The position numbers were made by a program, and so were the translations under genes. Shown here one piece after another: positions 1 through 9,245 of a stretch of DNA of 42,095 bases. The stretch is from Candidatus Saccharimonadota bacterium (lineage in GTDB: Bacteria; Patescibacteriota; Saccharimonadia; Saccharimonadales; Saccharimonadaceae), in assembly GCA_017533605.1 (NCBI GenBank), contig JAFWKF010000006.1:1-42095 (forward strand), in the 5' to 3' direction. The notes beneath the pieces are model-generated. The model ran no database searches, was not told the DNA's origin, and saw only the letters and a list, made by a program, of their open reading frames with translations. Within the stretch, counting starts at the first letter, position 1. Each line of letters begins with the position of its first letter.

Positions 1-1644
1 GATGAGTTAGGTACTTTGCCGACCCCAACTCCGCCAAATGAAAACTATACCTTTGTTGGGTGGTTTGATGAATCGGTTTCGCCAGCCGTCCAGGTTACTT
101 CTACCACAAGACCAGATGGCAATAAAGTATACGTAGCACATTACTCTTATGATTCATCTGATGAACCGGTAGTATTTAATATAGCAAATGACGCTTGGCA
201 AGGATATCAGACCCTCATCAACAGTTGGGTACCAAGTCCGATTAATATTACTACATTCAATCAAAGTTCACCGATTAACAATTCGACCTGGGGCGACACA
301 AGCGAACTTTCTGAGCAAGAATTCTGGCAGGGCATAAAAGGTAATTTTGAAAACAATTTATGCTCGATACCGAGTTACGGTGATGCCACCAAGCCATTAT
401 CTTCGCTTTCCAACTGGGGAAATGGTTCAGTAGACTGCTCCAAACCGAGAGCTTACGACACAAAAATTGGCGCAGCGCTTAACGTCTATCTAGATGACGA
501 AAATGGTGAACAAGTCGCATATGCAAATGCTACAAATGGCATCATCCACAATATGATTCCTGGGCAGACGTATTATTGGGAGAAAGCAGACGATAGCACG
601 GTTTATGGTTATGTGACAGCTACCTCTGTGAATGGTAGAAGACCGATTGAACTCAGTGCAAATCGCAATACTCGTGACCTGGGTGGTTTGCCAGTGACCT
701 ATACAGATAGTAATAATCAGACTGTAACAGGTACACTAGCTTATGGAAGATTATTCCGTGGAGAGAGACTATGGAATACTCCAGCAACCGAACTATATAA
801 TTTAGGCATCAATAAACAGTATGATGTAGGCGATCCTACCGAATATGCAAACGATACGAAACTCAGCGATTATAAATGGGATCCAGTAATCCATTACAAT
901 TTCGACTATAATTCTGGTGACGAAAACAATGCTTCATCAAATTATATGAAGGCTTGGACAGCCGTAACTGATATCATGACCGATATTACAAGCGCCAACG
1001 ATCCAAAAAATATTTACTTCCATTGCCGCGTTGGAGCCGACCGTACAGGTACAACAGCGTATCTGCTTGAAGGTTTGCTCGGTGTACCCGATGAGGCAAG
1101 GTATGAGGAATATGAGCTTACAAATCTGTCTGGTCTTTATGATAGAACCAGGTATTATAAGCAGAAAACTAGCACTAATAACTTGAAGTTTGTCTTCATG
1201 ATGGAATATGTTAAAACTAATGCGGACATCCTCAACTGGTACATGAGTAATCCAAACTCCGATATAAACTTAGTACAAGCCTTTAGGTCAGCAATGACCG
1301 TTACAACCCAGCAACAGCAGCAGTCACCAGCAGCAGGGCAAAACAATATCCAAAACCAAATTAATTCTCTAAATATCAGTTCCAACAGAAGTATCACTAA
1401 TAATCAAGCCCCTAATGACACCGAAGATAACAATAACGGAGCCACCAATACCTACAGTGGTTATAGCTTACCGCTTGGCGCCAATAATAATTCAGATAAT
1501 GCCGAAGACGACTACATTACTACAACCAGCTCACCATCAGTAGGAGACATCGCCGTTGTAACTACGGCCGCTGCTGCTACTGCCGCAGTTTCGCTAGCTC
1601 TACTCAAAGGTCGTAAAGACGAAGAAGAAGACGGAGAAGGGTAA
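1..1644 (+). CDS. Surface-anchored tyrosine-phosphatase-like protein (5' partial)
   Basis: The frame is open from base 1, so the gene begins upstream of the window; the TTG at 16 is not a credible start. The first visible residues (LPTPTPPNENYTFVGWF) resemble the end of an InlB B-type/Listeria-Bacteroides repeat. A secreted protein-tyrosine-phosphatase domain of the Y_phosphatase3 type follows: the N-terminal signature RDLGGLPV with GRLFRGERL lies near 660-770, and the CX5R catalytic loop HCRVGADRTG has its Cys codon at 1024-1026. A Q/N/S-rich low-complexity linker leads to a C-terminal hydrophobic Ala-rich segment and a charged tail (KGRKDEEEDGEG), which suggests membrane anchoring with an outside catalytic domain. 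No LPxTG motif is seen. The substrate is unknown; phosphoinositide or phosphoprotein are both possible. The family call is confident, the localisation is inferred. Confidence 0.8.
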   Translation, partial: DELGTLPTPTPPNENYTFVGWFDESVSPAVQVTSTTRPDGNKVYVAHYSYDSSDEPVVFNIANDAWQGYQTLINSWVPSPINITTFNQSSPINNSTWGDTSELSEQEFWQGIKGNFENNLCSIPSYGDATKPLSSLSNWGNGSVDCSKPRAYDTKIGAALNVYLDDENGEQVAYANATNGIIHNMIPGQTYYWEKADDSTVYGYVTATSVNGRRPIELSANRNTRDLGGLPVTYTDSNNQTVTGTLAYGRLFRGERLWNTPATELYNLGINKQYDVGDPTEYANDTKLSDYKWDPVIHYNFDYNSGDENNASSNYMKAWTAVTDIMTDITSANDPKNIYFHCRVGADRTGTTAYLLEGLLGVPDEARYEEYELTNLSGLYDRTRYYKQKTSTNNLKFVFMMEYVKTNADILNWYMSNPNSDINLVQAFRSAMTVTTQQQQQSPAAGQNNIQNQINSLNISSNRSITNNQAPNDTEDNNNGATNTYSGYSLPLGANNNSDNAEDDYITTTSSPSVGDIAVVTTAAAATAAVSLALLKGRKDEEEDGEG

Positions 1645-1653
1645 AACCCACAC

Positions 1654-1664
1654 TGTGATATAAT
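1654..1664 (+). promoter_or_regulatory. Extended -10 promoter of uvrB (leaderless)
   Basis: TGTGATATAAT, with the TATAAT hexamer at 1659-1664. The start codon is at 1672, so the expected start of transcription is at or 1 nt before the ATG. There is no Shine-Dalgarno site in the gap. Confidence 0.75.
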
Positions 1665-1671
1665 TTTAGAT

Positions 1672-3645
1672 ATGGCTAAATTTAAATTAGTTTCAAAATA
1701 TCAACCAACCGGAGACCAGCCAGCGGCCATCCACCAACTGACTAATGGTATTTTGCGTGGTACACATGAACAAACCCTGCTCGGTGTCACCGGCTCTGGC
1801 AAGACTTTCACTATGGCCAACGTTATTCAAAATGTGCAAAAACCTACTTTAGTTTTAGCTCATAACAAAACTCTTGCTGCACAGCTATATTCTGAATTTC
1901 GCGATTTCTTTCCCAAAAACGAAGTGCATTATTTTGTTAGCTATTTTGATTACTATCAGCCAGAAGCCTACATCGCTTCTACCGATACGTACATCGAAAA
2001 AGATTCCGCTATTAACGAAGAAATAGATCGCCTCCGTCATGGCGCCACTGAAGCACTGCTAACTAGAAACGATGTTATCGTAGTGGCCTCAGTATCATGT
2101 ATTTATGGCATTGGTTCACCAGAAAATTACACCGAGATGTCTTTACCTTTAGACAAAAAAACCGAAATCACACAGCTTGACTTCATTCGCCGCTTAGTTA
2201 ACATGCAATATCACCGCAACGATCTCGCCTTTGAGCGCGGCAACTTTCGCGTCATGGGCGACACCATTGATTTATATCCTGCCAACGGTGAATACGCCTA
2301 CCGTTTTGAATTTGGCTTTGATACACTAGAAGATATTAAAATCGTAGATCCGCTCACTTTTGAAGTAAGAGAGAAACCAGGGCATGTACATATTTTTCCA
2401 AACACCCACTACGCCACTCCGATGGACCAATTAGAAAAAGCCTTAATCACTATACGCGCCGAATATGAAGAACGTTTAAAATATTTCGAAAAGCATCAAA
2501 AATATCTAGAAGCTCAACGCCTCAGTCAACGTACCAAGTACGACCTAGAAATGCTAAAAGAGACTGGCTTCGTCAAGGGAATTGAAAACTATTCTCGTCA
2601 TCTCGACGGCAGAAAACCAGGTGAACCGCCTTCTACTTTGCTAGATTTCTTTCCTAAAGACTGGCTACTTATTGTTGATGAATCTCATATGACCTTACCG
2701 CAAGTACGTGGCATGTATAATGGCGACCACTCTCGCAAAGAAACATTAGTAGAATTTGGTTTTAGATTACCCAGCGCATTAGACAACCGCCCACTTACTT
2801 ATGGCGAATTTCAGAAAAAAATCAACCAAGCCATTTATGTTTCTGCTACACCAGGGGAATATGAGTTGGAGCATTCACCTAAGCCCGCCGAACAAGTCAT
2901 TCGCCCAACTGGACTCTTAGACCCAGAAATAGAAGTACGCGGTTCCGAAGGCCAGATTGATGATTTAATGGAAGAAATTGACAAACGCATAGCCAAAGGC
3001 CAAAGAACTCTAATTACTACTCTAACTAAACGTATGGCTGAAGATTTATCTGATCACTTAAAGGAGCGTGGTGTTAAAACTGCTTATATCCACTCCGATA
3101 TCGATACTTTAGAGCGCGGTGACATTCTCCGAGATTTGCGCGCCGGAATTTATGATGTATTAGTAGGTATCAACTTACTCCGTGAAGGTTTAGACTTACC
3201 AGAAGTATCGCTTGTAGCAATTTTAGACGCCGATAAAGAAGGTTTTTTGCGTAGCGAATCCGCTTTAATCCAAACCATCGGTCGTGCCGCCCGTCACGAA
3301 GAAGGCAAAGTTATTATGTATGCAGACTTTATCACTGAAAGTATGGAAAAAGCTATTTCGGAAACCAATCGCCGCCGTGAGATACAAAAAGAATACAATG
3401 AAAAACACCACATTACTCCTCACTCTATCCAAAAGGAGGTTGGAGTTGGTTTACGCGCTATCATCCCAGAAAAAGAAAAGATCGACAAATTAGATATTAA
3501 ACGAATTCCGAAAGATGAGTTACCGCCACTAATAAAATCGCTCACATCAGAAATGCAACTTGCCGCCGCTAACCTAGAATTTGAACGCGCCGCTCTATTA
3601 AGAGATGAGATTGAAAAAATCAAAGATTTTATGAACAACAAATAA
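1672..3645 (+). CDS. uvrB: Excinuclease ABC subunit B
   Basis: UvrB receives damaged DNA from UvrA, verifies the lesion by strand separation and recruits UvrC in cytoplasmic nucleotide excision repair. At 657 aa it is full length for the family. Visible marks are the Walker A GVTGSGKT (residues 38-45), the beta-hairpin region [10 protein letters not shown] (91-100), the helicase motif II variant DESH, the late motif QTIGRAARH, and a C-terminal UVR domain ([21 protein letters not shown]) that contacts UvrC. The ATG at 1672 follows a near-consensus -10 box by 7 nt, which fixes the start and suggests a leaderless mRNA. No uvrA or uvrC lies in the window. Confidence 0.97.
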   Translation: MAKFKLVSKYQPTGDQPAAIHQLTNGILRGTHEQTLLGVTGSGKTFTMANVIQNVQKPTLVLAHNKTLAAQLYSEFRDFFPKNEVHYFVSYFDYYQPEAYIASTDTYIEKDSAINEEIDRLRHGATEALLTRNDVIVVASVSCIYGIGSPENYTEMSLPLDKKTEITQLDFIRRLVNMQYHRNDLAFERGNFRVMGDTIDLYPANGEYAYRFEFGFDTLEDIKIVDPLTFEVREKPGHVHIFPNTHYATPMDQLEKALITIRAEYEERLKYFEKHQKYLEAQRLSQRTKYDLEMLKETGFVKGIENYSRHLDGRKPGEPPSTLLDFFPKDWLLIVDESHMTLPQVRGMYNGDHSRKETLVEFGFRLPSALDNRPLTYGEFQKKINQAIYVSATPGEYELEHSPKPAEQVIRPTGLLDPEIEVRGSEGQIDDLMEEIDKRIAKGQRTLITTLTKRMAEDLSDHLKERGVKTAYIHSDIDTLERGDILRDLRAGIYDVLVGINLLREGLDLPEVSLVAILDADKEGFLRSESALIQTIGRAARHEEGKVIMYADFITESMEKAISETNRRREIQKEYNEKHHITPHSIQKEVGVGLRAIIPEKEKIDKLDIKRIPKDELPPLIKSLTSEMQLAAANLEFERAALLRDEIEKIKDFMNNK

Positions 3646-3650
3646 TAATT

Positions 3651-3674
3651 GGTTTATTATGATATAATTAAACC
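3651..3674 (+). promoter_or_regulatory. Phosphoketolase promoter with flanking inverted repeat
   Basis: The extended -10 TGATATAAT has its hexamer at 3663-3668, and the ATG is at 3675, exactly where +1 is expected. The arms GGTTTA (3651-3656) and TAAACC (3669-3674) form an inverted repeat around the -10 box, which is suggestive of an operator. Operator function is inference. Confidence 0.65.
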
Positions 3675-4604
3675 ATGAGCACGGTGGGCATTGCTGAAAC
3701 CGAAAGCATCAAAAAACGTGTCCGAGCCTGCGATTATTTGGTAGTCGCGCAATTATTTTTGCAAGATAATTTTTTTCTTGAAAGACCGCTTGAATTCAGT
3801 GACATCAAACCCCGCCTCCTTGGGCATTGGGGCACTTGCCACGGCATTAATGTCGCCTACGCCAATCTAAAAACCTATTTTAAAGATAATCCTAATTTCA
3901 CTTTTGTGCTTGGCCCAGGACATGGTTTCCCCGCTTTGCAAGCCAACCTTTTTTACGATAAAGAGCTCCAAAAAGTCGATATTCGCGCTTCATTAGATGC
4001 AGCCGGTATAGAATACATCTGTAAAAACTTTTCCTGGCCAGATGGTTTTCCGAGCCACGCCAGTCCATATACGCCCAGTGTTATTACTGAAGGCGGGGAA
4101 CTAGGCTACGCTCTAGCTAATTCCTATGGTCTAGCTCTCGGACATCCAGAAAAAACTATTGCTGTATTAATCGGCGATGGCGAACTTGAAACCGCCACTG
4201 CTCTAGACTCACTTAATCTCAAGAATCTACTTGCCGGTTCTAAAAATGGCACTGTCTTACCAATATTACATTTAAATGGTTATAAAATTTCCGGACCCAC
4301 CATTTACGCCCGCAAATCCGAAAGAGAATTGCACGAGCTTATCCGCGGCTTCGGTTTTACGCCTGTTACCGTTACGGATAATCCTGAAGAGTTCCAAACT
4401 AAATTAGACGAACCGACAGATTCGCCATTTTATATTTTAAAGACAGAGAAGGGTTTTGGCGGTCCAGTTCATTATCACATGTCGCACCAAATTCCACTTA
4501 AAAATCCCGCTACTGACGAAAACGAACTAAAACAACTAGAAACGTGGCTCAAATCCTATAACTTCAATGAATTATTTGATAAGGAAAAGGGGTTTAAACT
4601 ATGA
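3675..4604 (+). CDS. Phosphoketolase, N-terminal (TPP PP-domain) subunit
   Basis: First half of a xylulose-5-P/fructose-6-P phosphoketolase, which cleaves the ketose phosphate with inorganic phosphate to acetyl phosphate plus an aldose phosphate, using thiamine diphosphate. The 309-aa chain matches the XFP N-terminal domain and keeps family motifs GHWGT (His51), GPGHG (His83), PSHASPYTP (His128), GGELGYAL, the TPP-binding GDGELET (168-174) and LHLNGYKISGPT. It ends right after LKSYNFNELFDKEKG, which corresponds to the interdomain linker of one-chain enzymes. Its TGA overlaps the ATG of the next gene (ATGA), so the two are probably translationally coupled. The ATG at 3675 coincides with the predicted transcription start. 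No acetate kinase or phosphotransacetylase lies nearby. Confidence 0.92.
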   Translation: MSTVGIAETESIKKRVRACDYLVVAQLFLQDNFFLERPLEFSDIKPRLLGHWGTCHGINVAYANLKTYFKDNPNFTFVLGPGHGFPALQANLFYDKELQKVDIRASLDAAGIEYICKNFSWPDGFPSHASPYTPSVITEGGELGYALANSYGLALGHPEKTIAVLIGDGELETATALDSLNLKNLLAGSKNGTVLPILHLNGYKISGPTIYARKSERELHELIRGFGFTPVTVTDNPEEFQTKLDEPTDSPFYILKTEKGFGGPVHYHMSHQIPLKNPATDENELKQLETWLKSYNFNELFDKEKGFKL

Positions 4605-5746
4605 CCGAACTATACTCCCCCGCTTTAAGAATTGGCAAACTCCTAAGTGAAGAGTTTAAAAAAGATCCTCACTTTTATTTCTTCTCACCAGACGAAACTA
4701 CTTCTAATAAGCTAGATCAAATTTTTGAAGTCGAAAAACGCGCTTGGGGCTACGAGCAAAAACCGTGGGATTTGCCAGAAGCTCCAGGCGGACGCATAAT
4801 TGAAATGTTATCAGAAAATGTACTCTTTTCCGTAATGACCGGTCACTTAGAGAACGGCGAAAAAGCCATGATGGGAAGCTACGAAGCATTTTATCCAATT
4901 ATCACCTCGCAGATTTTGCAGCAAATCAAGTTCATTAAACAATCTAAGACGGTATCGTGGCGAAAACCAATCCCGGCAATTAATCTATTATCTACTTCAA
5001 CCTGCTGGCGCCAAGACCATAATGGCTTCACACACCAATCACCCGCTTTAATCTCAATGCTTCTATCTCACCCATCCAATCTCGCCAACTGTCTCTTTCC
5101 GATTGATGATGTTTCGGCTGAAGAAATTTATAACTTCATGATTAATTCTAAAAATGTTGTAAATCTTACAACATTTGATAAAAATGAGCGCCCTCGCTAC
5201 CTAGATCAACAGCAAGCTAAATCGCAACTAGAAAATGGCGGTGCTAAGATATATGAATTTGCTTCTGATTCAAATCCAGATTTCGTCTTTACTGCCGCCG
5301 GTGATATTGTTTCGCACGAAATCTTAGAAGCTATCAAAATCATCAAAGAAGATATGCCCGAAGTTAAAATCCGTTTTGTCGGTATCAATGCGCTTTCTTA
5401 TCGCGCTATCGGAACCACTAATAATAAACTAAGTCGTGGCCAATTTAATCAATTATTCACCATTAATAAACCAATTCTCGCTAACTTCCACGGTTATCCA
5501 GAAACCTTAGAAAATATTCTAGAAAACTACACTGCTCGCAGCCGCTTACGTGTCCACGGCTTTAACGAGGAAGGTTCTACTACTACTCCATTTGAAATGC
5601 TCCGCCGCAATATGGCTTCGCGCTACGACCTCGCTATGGATGTAGCTAGAGTTAAAGGCCGCGAAGATCTCGTCTCCAAATATGATTCATTTTTGACACA
5701 AAACCATTTACATGCTATAAAATATGGTAAAGATTTAATAAAATAA
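4601..5746 (+). CDS. Phosphoketolase, PYR plus C-terminal domain subunit
   Basis: Second half of the phosphoketolase, 381 aa. It starts at SPALRIGKLLSEEF, equivalent to the beginning of the PYR domain, and carries FSPDETTSNKL, MMGSYEAFYP (the Glu that activates TPP), WRKPIPAINLL, the RQDHNGFTHQSP loop with its catalytic-site histidines, and near the end GFNEEGSTTTPFEMLRRN of the C-terminal domain. Together the two chains total 690 aa against about 790-825 aa for one-chain enzymes; the missing part is mainly the linker between domains. A GGGG-containing Shine-Dalgarno-like stretch precedes the ATG inside the upstream gene. Because the break falls at a domain boundary and motifs survive on both sides, I read this as a working two-subunit enzyme, not a pseudogene. 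Confidence 0.9.
   Translation: MTELYSPALRIGKLLSEEFKKDPHFYFFSPDETTSNKLDQIFEVEKRAWGYEQKPWDLPEAPGGRIIEMLSENVLFSVMTGHLENGEKAMMGSYEAFYPIITSQILQQIKFIKQSKTVSWRKPIPAINLLSTSTCWRQDHNGFTHQSPALISMLLSHPSNLANCLFPIDDVSAEEIYNFMINSKNVVNLTTFDKNERPRYLDQQQAKSQLENGGAKIYEFASDSNPDFVFTAAGDIVSHEILEAIKIIKEDMPEVKIRFVGINALSYRAIGTTNNKLSRGQFNQLFTINKPILANFHGYPETLENILENYTARSRLRVHGFNEEGSTTTPFEMLRRNMASRYDLAMDVARVKGREDLVSKYDSFLTQNHLHAIKYGKDLIK
5713..5721 (+). promoter_or_regulatory. Possible extended -10 box before the PIN-TRAM gene
   Basis: TGCTATAAA lies inside the 3' end of the upstream phosphoketolase gene, about 28 nt before the next ATG. No clear -35 is present. It may only supplement readthrough transcription. Confidence 0.4.
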
Positions 5747-5749
5747 ATT

Positions 5750-6433
5750 ATGGAAATAATAATTCTAATTATTGTACTAATTATTTTGGCAGAGACTACT
5801 TTTTCACTATTTAAAAAGTATAAAACTACCAGAATTGGCGCTCGCAAAATTTTTGTAGATACTTCAGCTTTAATAGATGGCCGAATTCTAAATATCGCTC
5901 GAACAGGTTTTATAGACGGCGATTTAATTATTTTAAAGAGCGTGTTAAAAGAACTTCAACTCCTAGCCGATGGTAAAGATAGTGAGAAACGAAGTCGCGC
6001 CAGAGCCGGGCTCAACAATCTTTCCGAGCTAGAACGTGTCATAGAGGTTAATACTGAAATTCTAGACGACGGCGAAGGCTATAAAAAAGTTGATGACGAA
6101 CTCTTAAAACACGCCAAAGAAACTAAAGGCGCTGTGCTTACACTTGATTACAACTTAATTAAGGTTGCTGAAGTTGAAAAAATCGCTACGTTAAATATTA
6201 ATGACCTTGCACTAGCCGTGCGCACCGAGTTTCTACCTGGTGCCAAAATTAAACTTAAGATTACCGAAAAAGGTTCCAATCGTGGTCAAGGTGTCGGCCA
6301 TCTAAAAGACGGCACTATGGTAGTAGTTGACAAAGCTGCTAACAAAATCGGTAAGGAAATCACTGTGGAATTTGTTAGATTCCACGAGACTCCTGCTGGT
6401 AAAATGATCTTTGCTAAACCTACTAGAAATTAG
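5750..6433 (+). CDS. Membrane-tethered PIN-TRAM domain protein (YacL-like)
   Basis: A 227-aa protein with one N-terminal membrane segment (about residues 2-17), then a PIN-like nuclease domain starting at KIFVDTSALIDGRI with a first acidic active-site residue in VDTSALIDG and a later acidic motif in LTLDYNL, and finally a TRAM-type RNA-binding domain (about 165-227; GQGVGHLKDGTMVVVD). This order matches bacterial YacL/PilT-N-TRAM proteins, which usually have four membrane helices instead of one. A role in RNA cleavage or binding at the membrane is inferred. No Shine-Dalgarno site is evident. The 3' end overlaps the convergent PBP gene by 4 nt. Confidence 0.82.
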   Translation: MEIIILIIVLIILAETTFSLFKKYKTTRIGARKIFVDTSALIDGRILNIARTGFIDGDLIILKSVLKELQLLADGKDSEKRSRARAGLNNLSELERVIEVNTEILDDGEGYKKVDDELLKHAKETKGAVLTLDYNLIKVAEVEKIATLNINDLALAVRTEFLPGAKIKLKITEKGSNRGQGVGHLKDGTMVVVDKAANKIGKEITVEFVRFHETPAGKMIFAKPTRN

Positions 6434-9174
6434 TTTTTATTCTTTGGATCAGTTTCCGGCTGAGTGTTAGTTTCTTCCGGAACGGTTGGAGTTAAAGTCA
6501 TTTCACTTGAAGCTGAATAACCAGAAGTATCCGTAATCACAAATCTAATTGAAGACTCAGTACCTTTAAGTGCATAGCCATTAATCACGCCATTACCACC
6601 TAGTGAAATACCACCTTGTTCTACACCATTGACATAAAGTGTATAACCAGCAATGTCATACGTACCCTTACGAATAGTAGCAATGATTCTATTTTCACTT
6701 ACTGACAACGATAAACGCGGTGGAGCATAATTACAAGTATCACTAACTTCGCGATTATATGGTTCTGGAACACTATAGACGGATTCACCAGTCATTGGAT
6801 CAATTGTCTTAGTGACCTCAACCTCAATCTTATAAGATTCGTCCGTACAATCCGAAGCTAACAAATGATTATAGCGGTTAAATACTAAGGTTTCTTTAGA
6901 GATACCAGAATTCTTAGAGGCGTTAAACCAGCTTGGCCAAATATCAGTTTTACCATTTACGGTTAGAGTCTGAATACCCGCTGGTCGTGCTGGTTGATCG
7001 CCAGAATGCCATCTACCATCCGGTGCATAAACCTCGCTATGTACTCGACCCATGTATTCAGCAATAGTATAACGTGCGATATCGTGCGTGTTAGAAGTTA
7101 ACCCAGAACCATCATGATTACCATTCCAAACTAAAGTAGAAACAGCCGTCGAGTAACTCTCCATCAAAGAATCCTTCGTAACGGCAGCATTTGCGGTAGT
7201 AGTAGTACCAGTTTTAGTCGCAGTCCAAACACCCGGTATTACATAACCAGCACTCTGTGAACCACCAGCAGCATATATACCAAAGCGCGCACTACCATCA
7301 CTTAAGATATTAGAAACCATATAAGCAACCTGATCGTCAACTACACGCGTACCTTCTGAATCGGACCATGATTCAATCACTTCGCCAGAAGAATTTTTAA
7401 TTTCAAGTACATATGATAAATCTTTATAAACTCCACCTCTCGCAAGGGAAGCGTAGGCGTTAGCATGCTCTACCATCTTAACGCCACAACCGGAACCAAT
7501 TGCAATTGATAGGCCATAACCCTCGCGACCATCACAATAAGCTTTATCACCAAGGGCATGAGCAATTTCAAGAGAATTGTCGATACCATTAATATATAGA
7601 GCTTTAACTGCGGCAATATTAAGAGAGTGGCCAAGCGAAAAACGAATTGTTACATCACCATAGAAAGTACCTGTCGCATTGGTAAGCGAACAGCTACCAG
7701 AATAGCCCGCACAATATAATTTATTAATATTTTCATCTTTAAGCACTGAACCTGGCCCATAGTTCACGCCATCTCGCTGCATAAACAATGGCGAATAATC
7801 CAAGATAGGCTTGATCGAAGAACCCGGCTCAATCGAAGAATCAGTCGTGACATTTAGCTCACCATAAGTCGGGTTATTAAAATCAGATGAACCTACCATT
7901 GCTACAACTTGAGAAGTTTCCACATCTACTGAAACTAAAGCAAGGTTATCGCTGCGGTTCTTATAAGCGTGGCTCATACCTACCGCCACGGCATCTTCGG
8001 CAATTTTCTGCGCACGGTAATCTAGAGTAGTTTTGATAGTCCAACCACCAGCCCGCATGGTTTGAATACCATATTTTTCTTCTAACTGTTTTTTGACCTC
8101 TAGTACAAAATGTGGAGCTTTCATATCTGCATACTGAGCAGATTCTGGACGAATTGTGTCTAGAATTGCAACTTCCTTAGCTTCATTTGCTTCTTGTTCA
8201 GTAATATAGCCCATGGACACCATATCATCTAATACCTTATGCTGGCGTTCAATCAACATATCATTGCCATATGAATTGTATGGATTTAGCACGGCCGGGT
8301 TGTTTGGGATCGCAGCTAAAAGTGCTGACTCAGCCAAAGTCAAATCTTTAGCCGATTTGTTAAAGTAAGTTTGCGCAGCTGACTCCACGCCATTACGACG
8401 ACCGCCGTATGGCGACTGGTTTAGATACATAGTCAAAATTTCATCTTTGCTATACATTTTTTCAAGTTCAATAGACAAAATCAACTCTTTAATCTTGCGG
8501 GACAGACCACCACGGTCTTCGCTAGCTGCTTCATCCGAGAAGTAAACTTGCTTGATAAGCTGCTGAGTCAAAGTAGAACCACCCTGCACACCATGCCCAG
8601 AAAGCGTAGAAAATGTAGCGCGGATCAAAGCTCCGAAATCTACCCCGATATGGTTATAAAAATTCTTATCCTCAATCGCGACCGTAGCTTGATACATATA
8701 TTCGGAAATATCATCAGCATCTACTACTAAACGATAGTTTTCGTTACCAGTATCTTTCCAAAGCAATTCACCATTTCGATCCAAGTAAGTATTAACTGTT
8801 TCCGAAATTGACATCTCGTCAAGGCGAATTTCATCAAGATCCTTTTTATAATAAAGGAACAGACCGCCAATAAAGATAATACCAATTAACACACAAGCCG
8901 CAAGAAATTTTAAAATGGCTTTCTGGCCACGCCATGAAAACCACCATTTAAATACACGTTTAGGATGTAATCTAGCAAAGAACCTCTTAACCGGTTCTTT
9001 AGGTAGCTTGGCCAATTCTTCGGCTCGTCTCCTAGAATTAGCTTCTTTCTTTGCACGATAGTTATAAGCCAAACTAGAGTACAAATTCATATTCTTTTTA
9101 GAAAACTTCTTACTCGATTTATTTGCCTTCTTTGTCTTAGACGGCAAAATTACCACACTCTTCTTTTTCTTCAT
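6430..9174 (-). CDS. Class A penicillin-binding protein (GT51 plus transpeptidase)
   Basis: Bifunctional peptidoglycan synthase, 914 aa. A long basic cytoplasmic N-terminus (about residues 1-85) precedes one membrane helix (about 88-108). The GT51 glycosyltransferase domain shows EDKNFYNHIGVD (169-180, catalytic Glu) and QGGSTLTQQ (197-205). The transpeptidase domain has the full triad of motifs: SSIK (452-455), SLN (517-519) and KTGT (654-657). The C-terminal ~200 residues form an extra Pro/Ser/Thr-rich extension ending in a polar tail. Family enzymes polymerise lipid II and cross-link stems outside the membrane. It is divergent from the lipid II flippase gene murJ, with the two -10 boxes about 46 nt apart. 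The ATG at 9174 sits exactly 7 nt after TATAAT, indicating a leaderless message. Confidence 0.95.
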   Translation of the reverse strand: MKKKKSVVILPSKTKKANKSSKKFSKKNMNLYSSLAYNYRAKKEANSRRRAEELAKLPKEPVKRFFARLHPKRVFKWWFSWRGQKAILKFLAACVLIGIIFIGGLFLYYKKDLDEIRLDEMSISETVNTYLDRNGELLWKDTGNENYRLVVDADDISEYMYQATVAIEDKNFYNHIGVDFGALIRATFSTLSGHGVQGGSTLTQQLIKQVYFSDEAASEDRGGLSRKIKELILSIELEKMYSKDEILTMYLNQSPYGGRRNGVESAAQTYFNKSAKDLTLAESALLAAIPNNPAVLNPYNSYGNDMLIERQHKVLDDMVSMGYITEQEANEAKEVAILDTIRPESAQYADMKAPHFVLEVKKQLEEKYGIQTMRAGGWTIKTTLDYRAQKIAEDAVAVGMSHAYKNRSDNLALVSVDVETSQVVAMVGSSDFNNPTYGELNVTTDSSIEPGSSIKPILDYSPLFMQRDGVNYGPGSVLKDENINKLYCAGYSGSCSLTNATGTFYGDVTIRFSLGHSLNIAAVKALYINGIDNSLEIAHALGDKAYCDGREGYGLSIAIGSGCGVKMVEHANAYASLARGGVYKDLSYVLEIKNSSGEVIESWSDSEGTRVVDDQVAYMVSNILSDGSARFGIYAAGGSQSAGYVIPGVWTATKTGTTTTANAAVTKDSLMESYSTAVSTLVWNGNHDGSGLTSNTHDIARYTIAEYMGRVHSEVYAPDGRWHSGDQPARPAGIQTLTVNGKTDIWPSWFNASKNSGISKETLVFNRYNHLLASDCTDESYKIEVEVTKTIDPMTGESVYSVPEPYNREVSDTCNYAPPRLSLSVSENRIIATIRKGTYDIAGYTLYVNGVEQGGISLGGNGVINGYALKGTESSIRFVITDTSGYSASSEMTLTPTVPEETNTQPETDPKNKN

Positions 9175-9180
9175 GTTTCT

Positions 9181-9189
9181 ATTATAGCA
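9181..9189 (-). promoter_or_regulatory. Extended -10 promoter of the PBP gene (leaderless)
   Basis: On the minus strand the sequence reads TGCTATAAT, with the hexamer ending at 9181 and the start codon at 9174. The predicted +1 is the A of ATG. Confidence 0.75.
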
Positions 9190-9228
9190 TTATTATTTTA
9201 AATGTGTAAATTTTTTTATCGCCTTTTG

Positions 9229-9237
9229 TGCTACAAT
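9229..9237 (+). promoter_or_regulatory. Extended -10 promoter of murJ (near-leaderless)
   Basis: TGCTACAAT, hexamer 9232-9237, with the ATG at 9246 (9 nt after the last base). It decides the start codon: a GTG at 9228 would lie inside the promoter. Confidence 0.65.
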
Positions 9238-9245
9238 TATTATAT

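Noticed and set aside
4601-5746. Phosphoketolase split as a pseudogene or frameshift
   Set aside because: The break is at a domain boundary with an ATGA overlap, both halves keep motifs, and the linker is missing, so loss by one indel would not explain it. Read-level checking remains useful.
9228-9245. GTG start for murJ at 9228
   Set aside because: It lies inside the TGCTACAAT promoter; the ATG at 9246 fits the leaderless pattern.
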